NCBI RefSeq assembly: GCF_015689175.1
Contig: NZ_CP065047.1
Span: 682,001 to 746,000 of the forward strand
Direction of reading: 5' to 3'
DNA: 64,000 nt
From: Mycobacterium kubicae
Lineage (GTDB): Bacteria > Actinomycetota > Actinomycetes > Mycobacteriales > Mycobacteriaceae
This document shows, in pieces, positions 59,266 through 64,000 of this stretch; positions within the stretch are counted from its first letter, which is position 1; every line of letters begins with the position of its first letter. A model generated the notes under the pieces. It searched no databases, was not told the origin of the DNA, and worked only from the letters and a program-made list of their open reading frames with translations. A program made the translations under genes and the position numbers.

Positions 59266-61125
59266 ATGGCTCGTGCGGTCGGAATCGACCTCGGGACCAC
59301 TAACTCAGTCGTCGCGGTTCTAGAAGGTGGCGATCCGGTCGTCGTCGCTAACTCCGAGGGCTCCCGGACTACACCGTCGGTCGTCGCATTCGCCCGCAAT
59401 GGCGAGGTGCTGGTCGGCCAGCCTGCCAAGAACCAGGCGGTGACCAACGTCGACCGGACCATTCGCTCGGTCAAGCGCCACATGGGTGGCGACTGGTCCA
59501 TCGAGATCGACGGCAAGAAATACACGGCGCCGGAGATCAGCGCCCGCATCCTGCAGAAGTTGAAGCGGGACGCCGAAGCGTACCTGGGCGAGGACATCAC
59601 CGACGCGGTGATCACCGTGCCCGCCTACTTCAACGACGCCCAACGCCAGGCCACCAAGGACGCCGGTCAGATCGCCGGCCTCAACGTGCTGCGCATCGTC
59701 AACGAACCCACCGCAGCCGCACTGGCTTACGGCCTGGACAAGGGCGAGAAGGAACAGACCATCCTGGTCTTCGACCTCGGTGGCGGCACGTTCGACGTCT
59801 CGTTGCTGGAGATCGGCGAGGGTGTGGTCGAGGTTCGCGCCACCAGTGGTGACAACCACCTCGGTGGTGACGACTGGGACCAGCGCGTCGTCGACTGGCT
59901 GGTCGACAAGTTCAAGGGCACCAGCGGCATCGACCTGACCAAGGACAAGATGGCCATGCAGCGGCTGCGGGAAGCGGCCGAGAAGGCCAAGATCGAGCTG
60001 TCCAGCTCGCAGTCCACGTCGATCAACCTGCCCTACATCACCGTCGACGCGGACAAGAACCCGCTGTTCCTCGACGAGCAGCTGAGCCGGGCGGAGTTCC
60101 AGCGCATCACGCAGGACCTGCTGGACCGCACCCGCAAGCCGTTCCAGTCGGTGATCGCCGACGCCGGTATCTCGGTGTCCGACATCGACCACGTGGTGCT
60201 GGTGGGTGGTTCCACCCGGATGCCCGCGGTCTCCGAGCTGGTCAAGGAGATGACCGGCGGCAAGGAGCCCAACAAGGGCGTCAACCCGGACGAGGTCGTC
60301 GCCGTCGGCGCGGCGCTGCAGGCCGGTGTGCTCAAGGGTGAGGTGAAAGACGTTCTGCTGCTTGACGTTACGCCGCTGAGCTTGGGTATCGAGACCAAGG
60401 GTGGCGTGATGACCAAGCTGATCGAGCGCAACACCACCATCCCGACCAAGCGGTCGGAGACCTTCACCACCGCCGACGACAACCAGCCGTCGGTGCAGAT
60501 CCAGGTCTATCAGGGTGAGCGCGAGATCGCCTCGCACAACAAGCTGCTCGGCTCGTTCGAGCTGACCGGTATCCCGCCGGCGCCGCGCGGTATCCCGCAG
60601 ATCGAGGTGACCTTCGACATCGACGCCAACGGCATCGTGCACGTCACCGCCAAGGACAAGGGCACCGGCAAGGAGAACACCATCCGGATCCAGGAAGGCT
60701 CTGGCCTGTCCAAGGAAGAGATCGACCGGATGATCAAGGACGCCGAAGCGCACGCCGAGGAAGACCGCAAGCGCCGCGAGGAGGCTGACGTCCGCAACCA
60801 GGCCGAGACGCTGGTCTACCAGACGGAGAAGTTCGTCTCCGAACAGCGCAGCGCCGAAGGCGGCTCGAAGGTGCCCGAGGACACGCTGAACAAGGTCGAT
60901 GCCGCGGTGGCCGACGCCAAGGCGGCGTTGGGTGGCACCGACATCACCGCGATCAAGTCGGCGATGGAGCGGCTCGGCCAGGAATCGCAGGCACTCGGCC
61001 AGGCGATCTACGAGGCGACCCAGGCAGCGGGCGGCGAATCCGGCGGCGCGCCCGGCGGCGCGCAGCCCGGCGCTGACGATGTCGTGGACGCGGAGGTCGT
61101 CGACGACGACCGGGAGGCCAAGTGA
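59266..61125 (+). CDS. dnaK: Chaperone DnaK (Hsp70)
   Basis: 619 residues from ATG 59266, with AGGAGG 7 bases upstream. The main Hsp70 foldase: ATP-driven binding and release of unfolded proteins with GrpE and DnaJ. Signatures [36 protein letters not shown] and [17 protein letters not shown] (the three Hsp70 motifs) are complete, and the substrate-binding domain starts after [19 protein letters not shown]. The C-terminus ends in an Asp/Glu-rich tail ([16 protein letters not shown]). First gene of dnaK-grpE-dnaJ-hspR. Confidence 0.99.
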   Translation: MARAVGIDLGTTNSVVAVLEGGDPVVVANSEGSRTTPSVVAFARNGEVLVGQPAKNQAVTNVDRTIRSVKRHMGGDWSIEIDGKKYTAPEISARILQKLKRDAEAYLGEDITDAVITVPAYFNDAQRQATKDAGQIAGLNVLRIVNEPTAAALAYGLDKGEKEQTILVFDLGGGTFDVSLLEIGEGVVEVRATSGDNHLGGDDWDQRVVDWLVDKFKGTSGIDLTKDKMAMQRLREAAEKAKIELSSSQSTSINLPYITVDADKNPLFLDEQLSRAEFQRITQDLLDRTRKPFQSVIADAGISVSDIDHVVLVGGSTRMPAVSELVKEMTGGKEPNKGVNPDEVVAVGAALQAGVLKGEVKDVLLLDVTPLSLGIETKGGVMTKLIERNTTIPTKRSETFTTADDNQPSVQIQVYQGEREIASHNKLLGSFELTGIPPAPRGIPQIEVTFDIDANGIVHVTAKDKGTGKENTIRIQEGSGLSKEEIDRMIKDAEAHAEEDRKRREEADVRNQAETLVYQTEKFVSEQRSAEGGSKVPEDTLNKVDAAVADAKAALGGTDITAIKSAMERLGQESQALGQAIYEATQAAGGESGGAPGGAQPGADDVVDAEVVDDDREAK

Positions 61126-61772
61126 CCGAAGGTAATCAGGAACACGTAACGGTCACCGACAAACGGCGCATCGATCCCGAGACCGGTGAGGTCCGGCACG
61201 TCTCTCCCGGCAGTTCGCCGGGAGAGGCGGCGCCGGCCGCCCAGCCGGCCGACAAATCGGCCGACAAATCGGACAAGGTCGCCGAGTTGACCGCGGATCT
61301 GCAGCGGGTGACGGCGGACTTCGCCAACTACCGCAAGCGGGCGTTGCGTGACCAGCAGGCGGCGGCCGACCGGGCCAAGGCCAGCGTCATCTCCCAACTG
61401 CTCGGTGTGCTCGACGATCTGGACCGGGCGCGCAAGCACGGCGACCTGGAGTCCGGCCCGCTGAAGTCGGTGGCCGACAAGCTGGCGAACGCATTGACCG
61501 GGCTTGGCCTGGAGGCGTTCGGCGTGGAGGGCGAAGACTTCGATCCGGCCCTGCACGAAGCCGTGCAGCACGAGGGCGACGGCGGCGAAGGTTCCAGGGC
61601 CGTCATCGGCACCGTCATGCGGCAGGGATACCGGCTCGGCGAGAACGTGCTCCGGCACGCTCTGGTCGGCGTCGTCGACACGGTCGAAGGTGCCGGTTCA
61701 TCGCAAACAGCGTCCGGCCCTGCCGAATCCGACACGCAAACCGACGATAACGCCGGCACCTCCGGTGACTAG
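61122..61772 (+). CDS. grpE: Nucleotide exchange factor GrpE
   Basis: 216 residues from GTG 61122, overlapping the dnaK stop. GrpE releases ADP from DnaK. Layout: acidic, disordered N-terminus of about 50 residues ([15 protein letters not shown]), long coiled region [20 protein letters not shown], and a C-terminal beta domain with [20 protein letters not shown] and [21 protein letters not shown] pieces (PxxHEA and GYxxxxxVLRxAxV motifs). The C-terminus is a Ser/Thr/Asp tail. Located as in M. tuberculosis. Confidence 0.97.
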   Translation: MTEGNQEHVTVTDKRRIDPETGEVRHVSPGSSPGEAAPAAQPADKSADKSDKVAELTADLQRVTADFANYRKRALRDQQAAADRAKASVISQLLGVLDDLDRARKHGDLESGPLKSVADKLANALTGLGLEAFGVEGEDFDPALHEAVQHEGDGGEGSRAVIGTVMRQGYRLGENVLRHALVGVVDTVEGAGSSQTASGPAESDTQTDDNAGTSGD

Positions 61773-61813
61773 ACCACACAATCAACAAGAGAGGTGAGAG
61801 GGGGTGACGCGAC

Positions 61814-62983
61814 ATGGCCCAGCGTGAATGGGTCGAGAAAGACTTCTATAAGGAGCTGGGCGTCTCCTCTGACGCCGATGCCAAAGAGATCAAGACCGCA
61901 TACCGCAAGCTGGCTTCCGATCTGCACCCGGACAAGAACCCTGCCGGAGCGGAACGGTTCAAAGCGGTCTCCGAGGCCTACAGCGTCTTGTCCGACGAGG
62001 CCAAGCGCAAGGAGTACGACGAGACCCGCCGGCTGTTCGCGGGCGGGGGCCTTGGCGGACGCCGCTTCAACACCGGTGGTTTCGGTGGCTTCGGCGGGGG
62101 CGGTGACGGCGCCGAGTTCAACCTGAACGACCTGTTCGACGCGGCCGGCCGCAGCGGGGGCGCCAACATCGGCGACCTGTTCGGCGGGCTGTTCGGACGA
62201 GGCGGCAGCACCCGGCCCAGCCGTCCCCGGCGCGGCAACGACCTGGAGACCGAGACGGAGCTGGATTTCGTCGAAGCCGCCAAGGGCGTGGCCATGCCAC
62301 TGCGGCTGACCAGCCCGGCGCCGTGCACCAACTGCCATGGCAGCGGCGCGCGTCCGGGCACCAGCCCCAAGGTGTGCCCCACTTGTAACGGGGCCGGGGT
62401 GATCAACCGCAACCAGGGCGCGTTCGGCTTCTCCGAACCGTGCACCGATTGCCGGGGCAGCGGCTCGATCATCGAGCACCCGTGTGACGAGTGCAAGGGG
62501 ACCGGCGTGACCACCCGGACTCGCACGATCAACGTGCGGATACCTCCCGGCGTCGAGGACGGGCAGCGGATCCGGCTGGCCGGACAAGGCGAGGCGGGGT
62601 TGCGCGGTGCTCCGTCGGGTGACCTGTACGTGACCGTGCATGTGCGGCCGGACAAGATCTTCGGCCGTGACGGTGACGACCTCACCGTCACCGTGCCGGT
62701 CAGCTTCACCGAATTAGCCTTGGGCTCAACGCTTTCGGTGCCAACGCTGGACGGCACCGTGGGTGTGCGGGTGCCGAAAGGCACCGCCGACGGCCGCATC
62801 CTGCGGGTGCGCGGTCGTGGGGTGCCCAAGCGCAGCGGCGGCGCCGGTGACTTGCTCGTCACCGTCAAGGTCGCCGTACCACCGAATCTGGAAGGCGCCG
62901 CCCAAGAGGCGCTGGAAGCCTATGCGGCGGCCGAGCGGTCCAGCGGGTTCAACCCGCGGGCCGGATGGGCAGGTAACCGCTGA
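61814..62983 (+). CDS. dnaJ: Chaperone DnaJ (DnaJ1)
   Basis: 389 residues from ATG 61814. DnaJ stimulates the ATPase of DnaK and delivers substrates. J domain with the HPD motif in [17 protein letters not shown], Gly/Phe-rich linker ([17 protein letters not shown]), and four CxxCxGxG zinc motifs: [24 protein letters not shown] and CDECKGTG. The C-terminal substrate-binding part follows. 41 bases after grpE; the stop overlaps the hspR start (TGATG). Confidence 0.98.
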   Translation: MAQREWVEKDFYKELGVSSDADAKEIKTAYRKLASDLHPDKNPAGAERFKAVSEAYSVLSDEAKRKEYDETRRLFAGGGLGGRRFNTGGFGGFGGGGDGAEFNLNDLFDAAGRSGGANIGDLFGGLFGRGGSTRPSRPRRGNDLETETELDFVEAAKGVAMPLRLTSPAPCTNCHGSGARPGTSPKVCPTCNGAGVINRNQGAFGFSEPCTDCRGSGSIIEHPCDECKGTGVTTRTRTINVRIPPGVEDGQRIRLAGQGEAGLRGAPSGDLYVTVHVRPDKIFGRDGDDLTVTVPVSFTELALGSTLSVPTLDGTVGVRVPKGTADGRILRVRGRGVPKRSGGAGDLLVTVKVAVPPNLEGAAQEALEAYAAAERSSGFNPRAGWAGNR

Positions 62984-63372
62984 TGGCCAAGAAGTCCGAA
63001 CGCGAATCGCGCACGTTTCTGATTTCCGTGGCCGCCGAGCTGGCCGGGATGCATGCGCAGACGCTGCGCACCTACGACCGGCTCGGCCTGGTCACCCCGC
63101 AACGCACGTCCGGTGGCGGACGCCGCTACTCCCAGCACGACGTCGATCTGCTGCGCGAGGTGCAGCGGCTGTCGCAGGACGAGGGCGTCAACCTGGCCGG
63201 CATCAAGCGCATCATCGAGCTGACCAACCAGGTCGAGGCGCTGCAGTCCCGGCTGCAGGAGATGGCCGACGAGATAGCCGCATTGCGGGCCAACCAGCGC
63301 CGCGAGGTGGCAGTGATGCCCAAGAGCACCGCTTTGGTGGTCTGGAAGCCGCGGACCGGCGAGCGGCGCTGA
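62983..63372 (+). CDS. hspR: Heat-shock repressor HspR (MerR family)
   Basis: 129 residues from ATG 62983, overlapping the dnaJ stop by one base. MerR-type helix-turn-helix FLISVAAELAGMHAQTLRTY with the wing DRLGLVTPQRTSGGGRRYS, then a coiled region (EGVNLAGIKRIIELTNQVEA). HspR represses its own operon by binding HAIR sites with DnaK as co-repressor. Two such sites are present upstream of dnaK, so the feedback loop is complete here. Confidence 0.97.
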   Translation: MAKKSERESRTFLISVAAELAGMHAQTLRTYDRLGLVTPQRTSGGGRRYSQHDVDLLREVQRLSQDEGVNLAGIKRIIELTNQVEALQSRLQEMADEIAALRANQRREVAVMPKSTALVVWKPRTGERR

Positions 63373-63378
63373 GCCGCC

Positions 63379-64000
63379 CTACACGCGGATAGAGAACACC
63401 GCGACGGCCGGCTCACCCGGACGCGCGGACTCATAGCCGCCACGCCGCAACGCGTCGGTGGGCGCGGTCATCGGCTCGAAACAGATCAGGTCTTCCCCGG
63501 GCGGCGCGAAGATCTGCGTGGCGGCGTAACCGCGCTCGAACTGAACTTCCAGACGACGGCCACCGCCCGACACCGCGAACACCGCACCGTCGGGCACCTG
63601 GTCGAAGGCGTCGTCAAAGCTCTTGTCGCCCAACGGTTCCGACCCTGGCTGGTGCGGGGTGGTCTGGCCGGTGGGCAGGCCCCGGTCGTCGAGGGCCAGG
63701 TGGCGCAGGGCCGGTGTCTCGATGAGCCACTCGGTGCGCGGGACGCCGGGCAACTGCAGATACGGGTGATAGCCGAAGCACAGCGGCACCGCCCGGTCAC
63801 CGGTAGGGGTGACCGTGGTGCGCACCGTCAGCGTCCGCTCGGCCAGTCGCACGGTCATCGCCAGCACATGCGGATACGGGAAGCTGGCGAGCAACTGCGC
63901 GTCGGCGCCGAAGTCGAGTTCGGCGGTCAGTTCCTGGTCCGATTGGGCGGTCAGCCGCCAATGCGGATAGGCGGCCAGCACGCCGTGGATGGGCAGCCCG
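63379..64000 (-). CDS. Aldose 1-epimerase-like protein (partial, runs off the window)
   Basis: The stop is at 63379 and the frame stays open to the end of the window (reading GLPIHGVLAAYPHWRL at its visible start), so the 5' end is missing. Aldose epimerase pattern: the visible PLCFGYHPYLQLPG contains the conserved catalytic-type HPY segment (GxHPY), and GEDLICFEPMTAPTDALR the catalytic Glu. Such enzymes interconvert sugar anomers, often hexose phosphates. It converges on hspR with 6 bases between stops. Full identity needs the missing part. Confidence 0.8.
   Translation of the reverse strand, partial: GLPIHGVLAAYPHWRLTAQSDQELTAELDFGADAQLLASFPYPHVLAMTVRLAERTLTVRTTVTPTGDRAVPLCFGYHPYLQLPGVPRTEWLIETPALRHLALDDRGLPTGQTTPHQPGSEPLGDKSFDDAFDQVPDGAVFAVSGGGRRLEVQFERGYAATQIFAPPGEDLICFEPMTAPTDALRRGGYESARPGEPAVAVFSIRV

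Noticed and set aside
59320..60753. 477-codon open frame antisense to dnaK
   Set aside because: Shadow of the highly biased dnaK codons; composition (Leu/Val/Asp/Gly/His) is artificial.

Overview
The window is high-GC chromosomal DNA of a Mycobacterium, most likely a non-tuberculous slow grower. I base this on iniB-iniA-iniC with the IniR regulator, an LpqJ-type lipoprotein, F420 and mycothiol-type enzymes, a dnaK-grpE-dnaJ-hspR operon with HspR boxes, and gene order. Read left to right, recognisable genes follow M. tuberculosis H37Rv order: Rv0314c, Rv0315, Rv0316, Rv0320, dcd (Rv0321), udgA (Rv0322), Rv0332, Rv0333, rmlA (Rv0334), aspC (Rv0337c), Rv0338c, iniR (Rv0339c), Rv0340, iniBAC (Rv0341-0343), lpqJ (Rv0344c), ansP2 (Rv0346c) and dnaK-hspR (Rv0350-0353). 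These equivalences come from remembered gene order and protein features, not from a search. Several accessory blocks interrupt the backbone.

Region by region. 0-4.5 kb: tail of a cyclase/LuxR-type regulator, a DUF3060 membrane protein, a quinone-oxidoreductase-like enzyme, a secreted GH16 glucanase, and a MarR regulator overlapping a duplicated muconolactone-isomerase-like protein. 4.5-18.5 kb (accessory): a PAP2/lipid-kinase fusion, a polyol dehydrogenase-xylulokinase operon, a frameshifted DUF732 gene, a lipoprotein, a three-gene cassette (repeat peptide, JmjC-type cupin, Suc/Fer-like protein), an F420-type oxidoreductase, hydrolases, a cutinase, and a redox/methyltransferase cassette with an XRE-cupin regulator. 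18.5-20.1 kb: an SDR gene and a decayed TetR fragment lie between a tRNA-Gly gene and a partial copy of its 3' half, which suggests a remnant island. 20.2-33.3 kb: backbone genes for nucleotides, sugar nucleotides and PLP enzymes, with a tandem pair of DUF7159-like proteins inserted. 33.4-46.9 kb: iniR, the Rv0340-like gene and iniBAC with a very long repetitive IniB, then an Hsp70-like membrane protein and two related Thr-rich membrane proteins. 47-59 kb: sugar porter, LpqJ, a molybdenum hydroxylase L-M-S operon with a MobA/MocA-like gene, amino-acid permease, amidohydrolase/LysR pair, and a TetR-crotonase operon with a perfect palindrome upstream. 59-63.4 kb: chaperone operon. The window ends inside an aldose-epimerase-like gene.

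The best candidate for an undescribed system is the cassette at 12765-10390 (minus strand). It encodes an 82-residue peptide made of three identical 23-residue Gly/Asp/His/Asn repeats with a strong ribosome binding site, followed 10 bases later by an Fe(II)/2-oxoglutarate JmjC-type cupin, followed by an ATGA-overlapping Suc/Fer-like thioredoxin-fold protein. This looks like a ribosomally made, post-translationally hydroxylated peptide system. A second useful signal is a direct repeat CCCCTAA-N7-CCCCTA found both upstream of iniR/Rv0340 and upstream of iniB, a candidate IniR binding site. All homology statements rest on motif recognition by eye; no database search was run.
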